A stretch of DNA of 64,000 nt from Mermis nigrescens (GCA_036768485.1 JAVLUZ010000191.1:900252-964251); one strand, 5' to 3'. Counted from the first letter of the stretch, positions 1 to 14,000 are shown. A program made the numbers and translations. The notes: a model not told the origin generated them from the sequence alone.

Positions 1-60
1 AGTAGATTGTTCAATGCATTCGTGCATGAACTTTTCTTCCATTATTTTGCGTATACATCT

Positions 61-2367
61 GGGCCCGGTTGCTCGACTCCACCTTAATAAAGGCTAACCA
101 TTAAGAATTAATTTTTAATGGTCGGCCGGTTGCTCGACTCCACCTTAACGCCAACGACCATTAAGATTCCCTTAACGAAACCATTAACGTTAAGGTAAAA
201 CCTTAACTAATGGTTTCGTTAAGGTTCGTAAAAATCGGGTTGCTCGACTTGACCATTAATTAATGGTCGAGCATTTGTTAAGGGAAGTTTAAGGGTACCA
301 TTAAAGAAACCATTAACAAAAACCTTTAATGGCTGCATCAAGGGAAATCTAATGGTAGCGTTAAGGTAAGCTTAATGGTTGCGTTAAGGGAAGTTTAATG
401 GTTGTGTTAAGTTCACACGCATTACATGAGAATTTAAATGTCTTGGTTAAAATACATAGATATAAAACCTTGAGACCATAGTCATTGAAAATTCGAATTT
501 TCTTTTATTTTACTCTTTTGATGCTTGACTTTTGGTGTTGGTTCGAATTCGGCTGATAATGGATTGCAGTGACAGCGATACACTTAATTAGGAAAATAAA
601 GGAAAACGCTCGTTAGTTTGGGTAAAACATAATTAGTTGCTTGCGATGATATGGAAATTAAAAAAATAGAGGAATAAAAATAGGGAAATACAATTTTGAT
701 TTTAGCGCATTTTCGGCAACAGCTAAAGAAAATGAAGAAGTTAAATGAAAAAACTCGTTCTCGAATAAAATCAGGGTTGGCAAGGCTGGGTTTTTTCTGT
801 TTTTTGCGGGTTTTTTTGGGTGCAAAAAATTATTGGGTTTCGGGTTGTTTATCCACAGGTTACCAATTTTTCAAATAGACTGAAATAAATACTGTAGGTG
901 TGTATTTCCAATCTCTTTTTGTTTGCTTTATGCTGTTCCTCTGACTAGTAAAGGCTAACCAACCTCAGTCTGGTCAACACAGTGCCATGCTCAAAAATCT
1001 CAGCCCCTAGTTCACAATTGCCATACCATGCTGCAAAACAGGGCGCTTTTATTCAGCCACCTCAATAGCCCACATTTTTCTGAGTTCGACCAATTTTTCT
1101 ATTTCCTAATATTTTTTGAGAGACACTGCATTTTTTGATCAAAATCTGGTAATGTCCGAGCATTGAAGAGGAAGATAAATATGTACATCAACCGCAGTGA
1201 ACGATCGATTTTGTTGTTGGATTTCAATATTAGCTGCATAGAGTTGTTGCTCTTTGTTTTTCTCGTTTCTTGCAGCTGTTGGAGTATTCCTAGCTACTTT
1301 ATGTAGCTCTAGTTGTCATTTCCATTAAAAAACCCAATAAAACCCCAATAAAGCACAAAAACCAAAAAAAACCAAAAAACCTAAAAACCCAAAGTTCAAA
1401 ATGTTCAAATCTGGGTTTTTTTCCCATACCTGAATAAAATCTTCATTAAAATTTATTGTCATTAAAATGAACCAATGGATTTCATTTGACCGCGGATCGA
1501 CGAGCATGTATCATATTATTAAGTAAAAGAATAATGAAAGAAGCTTTACTTTTTAAGTGTGAAATGTTATCATTTAGTTATCTCGTGAAAACGATAATTG
1601 CATACATGAAGTCTCTATAAGAACCGCGTTTTAATTGTCATAAAATTATGTAGTTGGAAAAATTTAATAGTTAAAAAATTTCTATTTATGTAAAGATGAG
1701 GTTTGTATCAGCCATTTTTCTGCAATTCGCATTGTCAGTAGGCAGCGCCTGCAACTAGAAAAAAGGATAAAATAATATTATTGTTATGAAATCTTCAGTA
1801 TTAAGGATAACTTGCTAAATCTAAATCGGTCATAAAAATTCATCGTCATTGAAATTAGTCAAAGGACTTCTTTTGACTTCGAATCGGCGAGAACTTGTCA
1901 TAATAGTAAAAATCGGAACGATAGGAAGAGGCGCCATTTTTCAATGTGAAAAAAAATCAATGAGTTCGTTAATGTAGCTCTTGACCTACCTTAAAGAATG
2001 AACCTTAACAAAACCATTAAAGTCGTTAAGGTGAAGCCCAACAACCCAATTTACCTTAAAGAAACCATTAAACGCTTAATGGGAGCGTTAAGGTTTCAGT
2101 CGAGCAACCGGTTTTAAGGTAGACATTAAAAAACTGAGCCTTAATTAATGGCTGCACTAAGGTGGAGTCCAGCAACCGAAATTTAAATCGACCATTAGAC
2201 TTCCCTTAAAGTCGAGCTTAATGGTGGAGTCGAGCAACCCGATTTTTCTAATGGTTTCGTTAAGGTGGAAATCGGACTTAACGCGACCATTAATTAATGG
2301 TTGCGTTAAGGTGACCATTAACGTTAAGGTAAACATTAGTTAATGGTCGAGTCGAGCAACCGGGCCC
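61..2367. mobile_element. TIR element with reiterated TTAATGGT/ACCATTAA ends
   Basis: The ends are inverted copies: GGGCCCGGTTGCTCGACTC on the left and its complement ending GGGCCC on the right, each preceded by ACATCW. About 360-400 bp inside each end consists of many irregular copies of TTAATGGT, ACCATTAA, ACCTTAA and GTCGAGCAACC in both orientations. The middle (about 430-1960) is AT-rich, with no credible protein. No clear target duplication was found. Its flanks match the sequence at 2690-2890, which acts as an unoccupied copy. This is a non-autonomous DNA transposon of unknown superfamily. Confidence 0.8.
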
Positions 2368-4354
2368 TGATGTTACAGGTCATTCCATTGCCCTCATTGT
2401 ACTTGTTTTCATGCAAATTTTAGCATGAAAAATTAAAATAGTTCTAATTAAGTACGAAATTTTGACATTAAATGAGTAGCACGCTTGGTCGGCAATCAGA
2501 TAGCCCAGGTTCGGGTACTAGGTAGCACACATGCACTCTGAGGGGTGTGGGGGTATGGGGGTATCGCCCCTACCAAAATGCATACCACCTCAGGCCGTTT
2601 TGGGACCAAACCTGCTACTCGAAGCATGGAAAGACGGTAAATAACGTATAACACTATAGTTTCGGGTAAATGTGCTAATTTTTCGAGCAGTGGACTGTCA
2701 AATTGATTGATCCAGACAATTTTCTTCCATTATTTTGTATATTTTCGATGTTGCATATCATTTAATCGCCCTTATCGTTACTGTTTTCATGCAAATTTAA
2801 GCATAAATGTTCATGAAGAATGAAATAAAACGGATTAAGTATTGAAATTAGTCAAAATTTAACCTTAAATAGGTAAAAAGTACTCATTTAACCCACGCCT
2901 TTATAAGAGAAACCCGTTTTAACCCCCTCGCAGAACTTTTGAACGCGTGCATCTATGCTGGTGGCGAGCCAAATGTTTTTCGCTATTCATTCACCACCAA
3001 AAGAAACTCGATTTACCCTCCTCCCAGAGCTTTTGACCGTGAGCAATTATGCTTATACACCGGCTCGTATCCAGTATCCGGCCAAGGGTGGACTGGGGGG
3101 GCGGCCTCAGCATAAATTGGTATATATCTCGGAAAATTCGCCAGGAGAGCTCGCAAAAGCCGCATTTTTCGACGTTTTTCGACATGGTCTTTTCATTAAG
3201 ATAACTAAGATAAAAAAATCCGAACTTTTCGAGAAAAAAATTTTTCCATACTCGGAAGGCTATGGAAAGCGTCGTTATTTGGTCGAGTTTGAGTCAAAAT
3301 TATAAAAAATGCATCATATCTGGTGTGAAGCGCCGAAAATTTGAACATTCGACGGCAAATACATGCGATTTTTCCATCTTTCCTTCCGTATCTTACCCAG
3401 CAAAATTTTTTTTCGGCTCAGAGGGGGGGGGCGGCCGCCCCTTGCACTAATAAATACGACCCTGCCTATACATATACATGGGCTTACGCAGGTGGAGGCG
3501 AACCCATTTAGCACAAACGTGATTTTGGGAAGCTGAGATAATGTATGGAAAATAATGAAAATTAGCATCTTTGTATCGGAAAATCTCAAAATTTTCGGCG
3601 CTGCGCGCCGTTCATAAGTTTGGCTCAAGCGTGGCTGAAAGAACGTAAATTTTCATACTTTTCATACTCTATTTAGAGAAATAAAATTTTTTGAAAAAGT
3701 TCGAATTTTATAAGCTTAAACGTAAGAAAATGCACTTTATTTTGCGTACCGCCGAGCGTATCCTGAAATGTAGGGTCACAAATTTATGGATCGCCTACTC
3801 CTTAAAAAATTCTGCGTTTGCTCCTGTTCATATGTTTTAACGAATCAATTAAATCAACGGCAGCTAGTGAAAAATTAACAATTGCTTTTAAACGGAAAAT
3901 GCTATTGAAAATTTTTCTGGCGCTTCACGCTGTATTGACAAATTATTGCCCCTTTTGTTGTCAGAAACCAAGAAATTGCTCAAGTGCACCACTAGAAGTC
4001 GCAAATTAAAATTTTGGCACCCGATAGAAATTGAAGCCGCCATTGTTGCACAGGACAAATGGTTTGGCGGGTAGCCAAGCCTGGGGGTCAGATGGGGACG
4101 AAAGACCTAAAAATCTAGGCTTTATCCACCTTCAATGGTCTCAAAACGTTGAGTAAGCATTAGAGCTCGAAAGCTATCTTTTTACTGCTCAAGGACATCT
4201 TTTACCAACTTTTTGTTTCATTTTGGACTACTTGTCGTCATAGAATTTTATATTTTCTCTCACTATTGGTCAAAAAATATCCTAAACACAAGCTTCCACA
4301 TATGTGTCTCGTAGGCACTGAACAACTGTGTAAGATCGATATTGATATTGCAAT
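2368..4354. repeat. Decayed repeats, no gene recognised
   Basis: 2368-2480 together with 1-60 is a diverged direct copy of 2690-2890 (shared TTCCATTATTTTG and GTTTTCATGCAAATTT). 2900-3640 holds GC-rich repeat pieces, including GGCGCTGCGCGCC near 3597 that resembles the hairpin of the second MITE family. Nothing coding was found. Upstream myosin motor exons were looked for by translation and not seen. Confidence 0.55.
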
Positions 4355-4615
4355 CATAGGTGGGCAGCACCGAAATTCTGAGGGTGGGTGAAACAATTTT
4401 CAAAGGTCAAAAAATGGTCTTAAAAGTTGTCGTATGGCGAAAAAAACACCATTTTCCGACGTTTCTCATCGAGCACTATCCAATGGCATCAAAAAATTGC
4501 TGAAAAAAGCAAAAAAAATTTCAAAATTTGAATTCTTGGGGCTATTTTGATTTCTGGGGGGGGGTATTTCAACTTCTGGGGGGTGCATACCCCCAAACCC
4601 CCACGCTCATGTGTG
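4355..4615 (+). mobile_element. hAT-type MITE, family 1
   Basis: The ends are CATAGGTGGGCAGCACC and CCACGCTCATGTGTG. The core (TGGCGAAAAAAACACCATTT, ATCGAGCACTATCC, CATCAAAAAA) is shared with many copies in this window. Flanking octamers ATTGCAAT / ATTGTAAA agree at 6 of 8 positions. Confidence 0.75.
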
Positions 4616-4923
4616 ATTGTAAAATGAAGGTGTGCCTTAACTTCAAAGAAATACACTATTCTAGTATACATAGGTACATTAGTTTATTATGCGTATATGT
4701 TTACTGAACTACCCGAACCCGAAACCGAATTTTAAGCCTAGTAAATTGATTTGGACTACCCAGATTCGAGCCCGAAACCGAATACACTGAAATTAAATAT
4801 CCGGGCATCCCTATTGAATATAATTAGTGATAAATACGGCTTCGGAGCACAGAAGAGTGATGCTGAATAGATTAATTATAAAATTTACTTAAATAATTAA
4901 ATGAACGATTTAAAATTCGGCAG

Positions 4924-5053
4924 ATATGCTATCTTGGCCCCAGCAGAAGCCGCAAGCGATAAAGATCCGGTGAAAGCGTCTCAGAAAATGGTGAAAACTA
5001 TTGTCGCGAATGGCGGTTTGAAAGAAGAAGAATTCAGAACTGGGCATACAAAG
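4924..5053 (+). CDS. Mhc: Myosin exon (first seen): converter/late motor head, RYAILAP...GHTK
   Basis: The exon encodes (R)[10 protein letters not shown]...[10 protein letters not shown], the converter region of the motor head, and enters with one base of a split Arg codon. An in-frame stop (TAA, 4898-4900) lies just upstream. The only AG between it and the coding part is at 4922-4923, so the start is fixed. The ATG at 4901 is therefore intronic. The 3' boundary is AAG|GCAATT, a GC donor: no GT lies near, and the conserved GHTK continues directly into IFFKAG in the next exon. Confidence 0.9.
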
Positions 5054-8000
5054 GCAATTTATAATTTTTTCATAATCAGTATAAAAAAGTTACAAAAAAA
5101 TTTTTAAAAAACGTATGCCTTATTATGCAAATGACGTTAAGTATAATGCGAAATCGGCGGAATTGAAAAAAATTAAATTAATCTGCATTTCTGATGATAT
5201 TGATGCATTTTTATTGCGTCTCAAAATTTTTGCAGGAAATTCATTGAAATTCATAAAATTTAAGCAGAAAATTCAGACGATTTAAAGGTTCACTTTCAAT
5301 TTTGCCTAATCTTCCAAAAATGAAGCTCCATGATATTTAAATAGAATTATATGGAAAAATAATGATCTTTTAAATTATTTAGTACGCTTTTGTTGTATTT
5401 TTAATGATTGCGTTTTTGAAAATAGCTTTTTCTTTAGGTTGAATAGTGTTCGACCCCTGGAGCAAAAAATTTAAAAATATGCAATTTTTTAGATTTTCTT
5501 CAAAGCCGGCATTTTGGCGAAATTGGAGGATTTGCGAGATAAAACGTTGTCGATAATTATAACGAAATTCCAGGCACAAATAGCGTGGTATTTGGCTCAA
5601 ATCGAAACGAAGAAGCGCGAAAAACGAAAGTAACACGCAAAATATTGCTTAATTACTCCGTCTTTATTGCCAAAGTTAAAAATGTTATTTCAACGTTAGT
5701 TTTTAACAATAGTTTATGTTTTAAAATCGATTTCAAATACGAAAGCTAGAAACGCGAGCAAATAATTTTTAGATATTGATAAGGCATTTGACGAAATTGA
5801 CACCCTATTTTTTAAAATCATAATCACTCGTTGCATTCGATTTTCCCAAAAAAATCATAGAAATATGCCGTTTTAACCTTTCTTGTCTCTAAAGCTTCAA
5901 CTTTTTGGCGCTTTGCGTCATTTTTCATTATACAGATTATATTCCGTGGCATTGAGTCAAATTGTTTAGAAAATTTTTCCCTCATTCTGGCGTCTCTGTG
6001 TTTTCAGAACGAGCGGGCATTTTTAGAAGTATCAAAACTTACTAATTTTAGCGCGTACTAATCGTTTCGAAAGCCGTAAAAAGATAATTTACGTTTAAAT
6101 CTTTGAGCTGACATATAAAAGAATTCCCAAGCTGTACGATTATGCTGCCTATTAAAAGATAGGTAAATATATTTAAAATTAATATACAGGAATCGCAAAA
6201 TAAAAATTTAGACCGCAATTAAGAACAGGTGCAAAAAATGATATTGTAAAAAGCTGAAGACGTGCTGTTTGTACATGAATACTGACCGAAATAAAAATGA
6301 AACGAAAAAAACCCTCAAATTTTTGAAACCTCGATCAATATTTTGATCTTGTCTTCTAATCCAAGTAATATTATAGCAAAGGTCAAAACAATGCTAAATA
6401 ACGATTTTACGACGTTTCTCGTGCAGCTCTATGAATTAGCATAAAAAAATCGGGAAAATCTAAAAATGTTTTTTTTTTTAATTTAATTTTTCTGGTCTTA
6501 CAAATTCTGGATAGGAGTCAAGCAAGCCTATACATGGGCAGCTGCCAAACCCTGTGAGGCGTCAACACCGGCAAAAATCCCAAAAATGTCAAAAATTCAA
6601 TTCTGAAGGGTTATCAATTTTTGCGGGGAGTTTCTTAGATTCTACGTGGTGTAGCCCCTCCCCTCGGAACTCCTCTCCGACGCCCATGTGTGGTCGAGAT
6701 ACGGCACTACAGCTTACTAACACTCACATGGGTTTTGAACTAGTATTTTTTATAAATTCAAATTACAACTTGAAAAAATGCGATCTGAATTTAAGACGCA
6801 TTAATTCTGCGATTGGGGGTTCTTTGCTTGTTTACTTATTTTACTTATCAATTTAACTCATGTCCGCTTTTCTTAATACTGTTAGCTTTAAATGCAGTTC
6901 TTTGTGAAATTTTCTGACTTTCAAATTTGTACTTTTTACGTCTTAATTTAAAAGTATTTTGTCATTTCTTTTTCGAATAAATAATTTTTAGGTTGGTTGT
7001 CGTCGTACTGCAAAGAAATATTCGATCGTGGTGCAACCTTCGCAATTGGGAATGGTTCAAATTGTACGGTAAAGTGAAGCCTATGCTGAAGCAAAGCAAA
7101 CTGGCGGAAGAAATGGAAGCCATGGAAACGAAACTAAAGGTCAGATAAAATAAAAAGAAAAATAAATCAAAATGAAATTAAAATAAGATTAAATAATACA
7201 AAATGTCAGTGGCATACAAAATAATTTGGGTGGTAAGAATGAAAGGGTTGTCAGGAGGACCACAGATGCACCACATTTGAATCGAAAGTTAAAAATGAAA
7301 TTTTATTTAGATAATCGAAAAGAATTTAATCAAATCTAAAAGTTTTCAAGAATTTTATAAAACTTCTGCAATGTTCGGAAATTTTAAAGCCTTCATTCTG
7401 GACTCGAAGCTCTTTTAGAGCCACAGCATATATGGTATTAACATAAAATAGTATTTTGCGATGTTTTTCATAAAATCTGTACGTAGGAATCAAAATATAG
7501 CAAAAAAAACGAGTCTGCATGGTCCAGAAACAGAGATAAAATTTTCACAAGAGTAGACTTAGAGAGGGCTCTTGTTGAGCCGACCTAATTAACAAAATAA
7601 CGGTCAAAAAAATAAAGGAGTAGTTGAATAAAATGAATAATTAATTTAAAAAGTTCATTAAAAAATAAAGGTTCAATATTCACGGAGGGGATCGTGTCGG
7701 TCATTTCAGTGGAGGAAGGGTGAATGCTATTCCATTTGCGGGCAAACCTGGCAGAAAACAACAGGAAATGGCCTAGAACGCAAGGTTTTGCCTAAATGCT
7801 ACTAGGGGAAGGAGATATAGAAAAATTTCAGCTTTCGCGGAGATGACCGCCTTTAAGTAAGGACTCCCATTTTTTCTCCAATTTTTTTACATATTTGTTT
7901 TATTTTTTTATGATGTCGGAGAATGCAAAAGCCTCATTTTTGTACTTAAAATGTGATTTGTGTAACGAAGATTCAGCGGCTCTTAAAAAATTTCTAGAAT

Positions 8001-11000
8001 AAAGTAGCAGGAACCTAAGTTGTCTCCTATTTTTTAAAGAATCCTTTAATTTGCTTTGCACTTCTTGTTATGGTCTTTAAGAGCATTTACACCAGCCCAA
8101 GTTCAATGCTATTAAAGAATGTGAAGTTAAATGCCGGAGTTCCAGTTATACCTGGTTATATTTAAGCTGGAATATTTTTTTAATTTAAGTCCTTGCGCTA
8201 AAATAAAGCAAAATTTTAGCATTTGAGAAATTCCAAAATTTTGTAATTTTTAATGTACAAAAAAGAGTGGGATTGCACATTAAGATTCAGAAAAAATGTG
8301 AGTATGTGAGAATAAATGGGTAAAAAATATAAAATAACGTCTGAGGTTGAGCATGATTAATCAACGGATACATAAATTTTTATAATCAACTATTCTCTAA
8401 AAAATCTGATATCACAATGGTGTAGGATTTATTGTCGATTTAGAAAAACGAAGACCAAAAAGTTAGATGGCACCCAACTCTCATACATGGACATAGGAAA
8501 GGGGTTTGGGTGGTTTACATTCGCATAATTAAAACACCCGTTAACTATACAGAATTCAATTGGATTGAAAATTAAAAAGTTATTGAATTTCTAAAATAAT
8601 TTAAAAGTAAAATAAATAAATTAAAAGAAGTAATTTTAAAAAATTTCCACTTACTAAATTTTTGAAAATTTTTAACCCCGTAGAACTGCAAGGTTCCTAA
8701 GGCGCCGAAAATTAAAAAAATGGGCCTACTGTGCATTTTGTATTTTTAGGATGCGGAAGAGGCCGCGAAGAAGTTAGAAGAAGCTAAGAAAACGCTCGAG
8801 GAACAAAATAAGAAAATAATGGTAGAAAAAGCGCAATTGGAGGAACGAATAAGAAACGAGCTGAGCAACGCCAGCGAGACCGAAAATCGTTTCGCGCAAT
8901 TAAGCAACATTAAAACTCAAATGGAAGGACAAATTAACGTAAATATACAAAATAAATGGTTGGGAAATAAGAACTTCACTTTTGAATGAACGATAAATGA
9001 AATTGATGAATAAAAAATTATAAAGCAAATTTTAAAAATTAGGGTAAAAATACATTAATAACAGTAAATTTGACAAAGCGTAAAAATGTTTTAATTATAT
9101 ATTAATATTTAACATATTAATATATTTAATAATAATTATAATTAATCTATTAATCATTATTAACATTGCGCTGTATTTGCTACAATTTCTTGCAATATTA
9201 CTATTTTAACTCAATCGCCTAATCAATTTACTCTCGTTGAATCAATTTACAATCTTACTGTGTCGATAATTGATTCATTTATTGATTCATTTTAATTTCT
9301 CATTTGCTCATATACGTTTTTTGTTTTCATTTAAATCAATCCTTCGATCGTCTATTTGCTCACCTTTTCCGCCTCTTTTTTGCCGATTTATTAATTCCTT
9401 TATCCGTAAATTTAATTCGACGAAAATTCGAAGAAAATATTAAAATTTTCAAAACAAAAAAGGCAAAATTTCACAAAAAAGTCAAAAAAATCGGCTAAAA
9501 GCTGACGACTAAAGCAGTAAAATAGAATGCGCGTCAAATTTTTACCGAAAGTCCGGAACAAATACCAGACGCTCATTTCTAATCAGAAGCCGAATTAATT
9601 TTTCAATTAAATAATTTTAATTAATGAAATAGTTAAATAAACAAATGCGAAATAATAAGGAATTGAATGATAAAATCGCCGAACAAGAGCAACAGACGGC
9701 CAATTTGCAAAAGAGTAAGAAAAAAGTGGAGCAAGATTTGGAAGCGGCTAAACGAAGTTTGCAAGAGGCGGAAAACTTGCACCGGAAGCAAGAGGGCGAA
9801 AAACAAAGCAAGGATTTGCAAATTCGCAGCATACAAGACGAACTAGCTCAGCAAGACGCCTTGGTTGGCAAATTGAACAAGGAGAAGAAGCATGCGGAGG
9901 AGGTATAAGTTTTTGAATCAATTTTCGATAACTTGAATACATTTTCAACTACTTTTACGCTATGGGTAGAATAAATTTAAATACGATTTATTGAAATTTA
10001 AATTTATTAAATATTTTAAATGCAAAACTAAAAAGGAGGCTAATTGAATCAAGACTGATTTATATAATGCAAGAAATGGCTTGCACAGAGTAGCCCATAG
10101 AATAGGGTACTAAATATTATAATCCTATTTTTTTGCATCGAATATATTGCAAAACTAAAGCATTTTTTATAAGTACAAATACAGAGCAACAAAATTGTAA
10201 AATTTTATAAAGTCATCTTTGCTGTACAGTTTTTGGTTTACACTTTTGAAAACATCGCTTTTCACTAGGTTACAAAAAAAGTTAGTAAATAGGACTATTA
10301 ATTGGTATATCCCTGCTTGGAACGTTAACAAAAATAATTCTGTTAGAATACTCATTTAAACATCTTTACACTATTGTTTAATGTTCTTAGTTTCGTGATT
10401 GTCAATTCTATTATTTATTTAACTTCAGTTTTGTGAGCTTCTTATCATGTTACACGTTAATTGTCTTTTGTTCAGTAAAAACTCGGGTTTACAAAAATGC
10501 GTCGCAGAAAATGCATTTTATCAATTAGAAACCATAAATTCGAGGTTTCGTAGTCGAGGATTTGTTCTATTAAGTGATGTAAATCGTATTGGTGTAAGTT
10601 ATACAGGACGAAAGTTATAATGAGGAGCTTAAGTATCCTTTTTAGGGATAATTAACAACTTTTTTGACGTAACTTTCTAAAAAAGTGAGGTTTGCAAAAG
10701 TGTAAACTTAATTCTGAATGACAACGATAACTCGATGAAACTTCACAATTTTGTTGCTCTATGTTTGTACATTCGAAAACTATTGAATTGTTTTGTAATG
10801 TGTATAACGCATCAATACTTATGCTTAAAACATTGAGTACCCTTTTTCGGGCCACCCTTTATATGGATTTTGGATTTGTGTAATCGTCAACTTATTTTCG
10901 ATCCAAGAAGAAAAAGTTAAAATACCAATTCGTATCAGATAACTGTAGTAAATAAACCTACAAAACAAATAATAGAACCTTCTCACTTTTCCACTTATTT

Positions 11001-14000
11001 TATATAGCTTTTTTAAAGAGTGTTGGCGCGATAAAACTAAAAAATTATTGCATTTACATGTAATCAACTTTATTGCACAAAATGAAAAAAAATTTTTTTA
11101 ACCTAGTAGGACGTTAGAATTCAATTTGTAATAATTTTTGTTTTATTTGCAATTTAATACTAACGGATAAAACTCATGATAAGATACGTTGAAAAATGTT
11201 TTTTGCTATATTAATTTTTGCATTTTTTGACATCTAAGAAAACATCTAAGAAGGATTTCTGAAAACTTTTTGACATTCATCTTCTTCGGTCCATTCAGAG
11301 CTAAGGCTCTGCCCACAAAGGCTGCTGCCACCTTATATTCTCCGATTAATGAGTTTGGGGGTCAAACTCGTCGGGGTCAACCGGAGAGCCTTTTGGATAA
11401 GCGGTCTAGAAAAGTGAGTATAAATGTTAAAATAGCGTAAAAATGTAACAATTGACGTTTTTCTGGTCGATTTGAAGCAATTCAAGCGGGAAAAATTGAA
11501 ATAGATGTCATTCTCCATTTTCGTTTTGCCTTATTTTACACAGGAAACAAGTCTTTTTAATTTATGGGGTTTTAGAGACCCGGGGTCTCTCCGTCACTTG
11601 CACATCTGGTCGGCGGACACATAGAGGCACAGCAAGGCCGGTATGCAGCGGTATAATATTGATTTTTTAGCCAAAATGACATTGTAAACTGCTATAAATG
11701 CTAAAACGGTGCTAAAAAATATTTTAACCTACACTTTTGGTCAATTTCAAGCATTTCTTAAAAATTCTAGATTTTAAACTTCTTTTCCTTATTTTTCTCA
11801 GAAAACTTCCCATTTTTCCATTTTTGGCATTATTGAACAAAAGTGTGCGTGAAACCGATCAGAAAATGTGGATTAATGTGGTCTTTACGCTATCATAGCC
11901 TTTTTATTGGTTTTTGAAGCCATTTTACTCAACTTTTTATTTTTGTTCATAATTATTCACTGTTCCATTAAAGTGTAGTGATTTGTTATATAAATGTCAG
12001 TCAGCAGGCGCAAGGTTGACCCGATAAAGCTCAATTCCGCTTTCAGCACTCGGGAAAATCCGTTTTTATATATATAGCGTGTCTTTATACAATTTTTTAC
12101 CTAAAAACTATTTAAATTCGAATTCTTAATTAATTCTAATTACTTTTAATCAATTTCAATTAATTTATTACTTTTATTCAATAATTAATTTGCTAGAAAC
12201 TGAATCTTATTAAAAAAGAATAAATAAAGCCATTGTTTGCTCAAATAAAATTCCGGCCTTTTAGGTGCAACGAAAACTGACGGAAGATTTGCAAGTCGAA
12301 GAGGATAAGGTGAATCATTTGAATAAGCACAAAGCTAAATTGGAGCAAGCGATGGACGAGCTGGAGGATAATTTGGAACGCGAAAAGCGTTCAAAGCAAG
12401 AAGTCGAAAAAGCGAAACGCAAACTCGAAGGCGAATTGAAGCTGGCGCAGGAGAACATCGACGAATTAAATAAACAAAAGCACGATATTGAAGGCAACGT
12501 TAAAAAGTGACTATCCGGGGATGAATTACTCACGTCTTCTTGCTAGAATAGTGTGTGGGGTTTGAACCCCCTCAGAATGACCTTGACCCACGATAAAAGC
12601 TAACTGACCATACGTGGGCGTGGGAGGGGGTTGGGAGGGGGGGGGTTGGGAGGGGTAAGCACCCCCCACCAGAAGTTGAATTACCTCCCCCCCAAATCAA
12701 AATACCCCCAGAATTCAAATTTTGAAATTTTTTTTGCTTTTTTAGCGATTGTTTGATGTTATTGGATAGTGCTTAATGAGAAACGTCGAAGAATGGTGTT
12801 TTTTCGCCATACGACCACTTTTAAGACCATTTTTTACCTTTGAAAATTTTTTCAACCCCCCCCCCAATTTCGGTGCTGCCCACCTATGTAACTGACCCGC
12901 TAGCGGAATTGACAAGTTTTTGAAAACCTAAGCTTTTTCGGCCTTTTTTTGGCAAAAATCAAAAAAAAATGAAAATAAATAAAACACACAAAAATACAAA
13001 AATACAAAAATACAAAACATATCAATGTAGAAAGGATAGTGTTCTTTCATTTAGCTGCTTGAGAAAAAAATTTTTGGGGTTGGTTTCTAGACTTCTAATG
13101 CTGCAGGTGTCTGGCGACGATTCAGACATAAGCTGCCGACTTCCAATTAAGTAAAAATAATTTTTTAAATAAGGCATTGCTTGGTATGTAATAATATGTA
13201 CGAAATTTATGTCCATTCATCGCTGCATAAATTATTTAACGCACTGACCGCAAAAAAACGTTCCTGCGATTTTATGCTATGTGGAGACAAAAATAATATT
13301 TTGCTACAGTGATCATCGCTATGTATAACTAGAATTTTTAATTAGGTGACCCACACCCGCCATTCAATATATTCAAAATAAACAATATAATAAATTAGGA
13401 TTAAAAATTAAAATTTAATTTAAGATGATAGAAGATCGAAAATTTAATTAAGAAATTAATTAAAAATTTACTATTTTGAAATGAAATATGAATTACAATT
13501 TATAATATTAGCTTGTGCGAACACTTATTTAATCAATTAAGATAAAAATGTGATAAATCAATAATTTAACCCTATACTGATGTTTTGAAATGCAGGAAAG
13601 AATCGGAACTTATGGCATTAACGACTCGATTGGAAGAAGAGCAATCGTTGGTGAATAAGTTACAAAAACAAGCTAAGGATATAGCGGCTAGAGTGCAAGA
13701 ACTTGAAGAAGAATTAGAATCCGAACGTCAGGCCAGATCAAAAGTAAATTATTGTTGTTTATTCTTAATTTTTATATTTTTCCACTTTTAATTTTCTTAT
13801 TTTTACTGTTATTGCATTTTTGTTGTACATATTGCTTCGATACTTTTGAAATCAGCAATTTTTCTGCACTTTTAAACTTGTGAGATCAAGCTGATAAAAA
13901 CTCTCGCGTCTGCTTAGGAGGAGCTGTTACCGTATTTAAGCAAGGCCCATATTCTGAGGGAAGACGGGGTCATGAATTTTGAGCCGATAAAGTTAATGTC

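Noticed and set aside
1..4900. Upstream myosin motor exons
   Set aside because: Both strands were scanned for motor motifs and none was seen; they are assumed to lie outside the window.
4901..5107. A 68-residue frame starting at ATG 4901, as a separate small gene
   Set aside because: From 4924 it is the conserved myosin converter region; the ATG lies in the intron directly after an in-frame stop, and the frame past 5053 is intron.
9633..9659. Nine extra codons at the start of myosin exon 5
   Set aside because: They break the otherwise exact length match to other muscle rods; the AG at 9659 gives a perfect fit.
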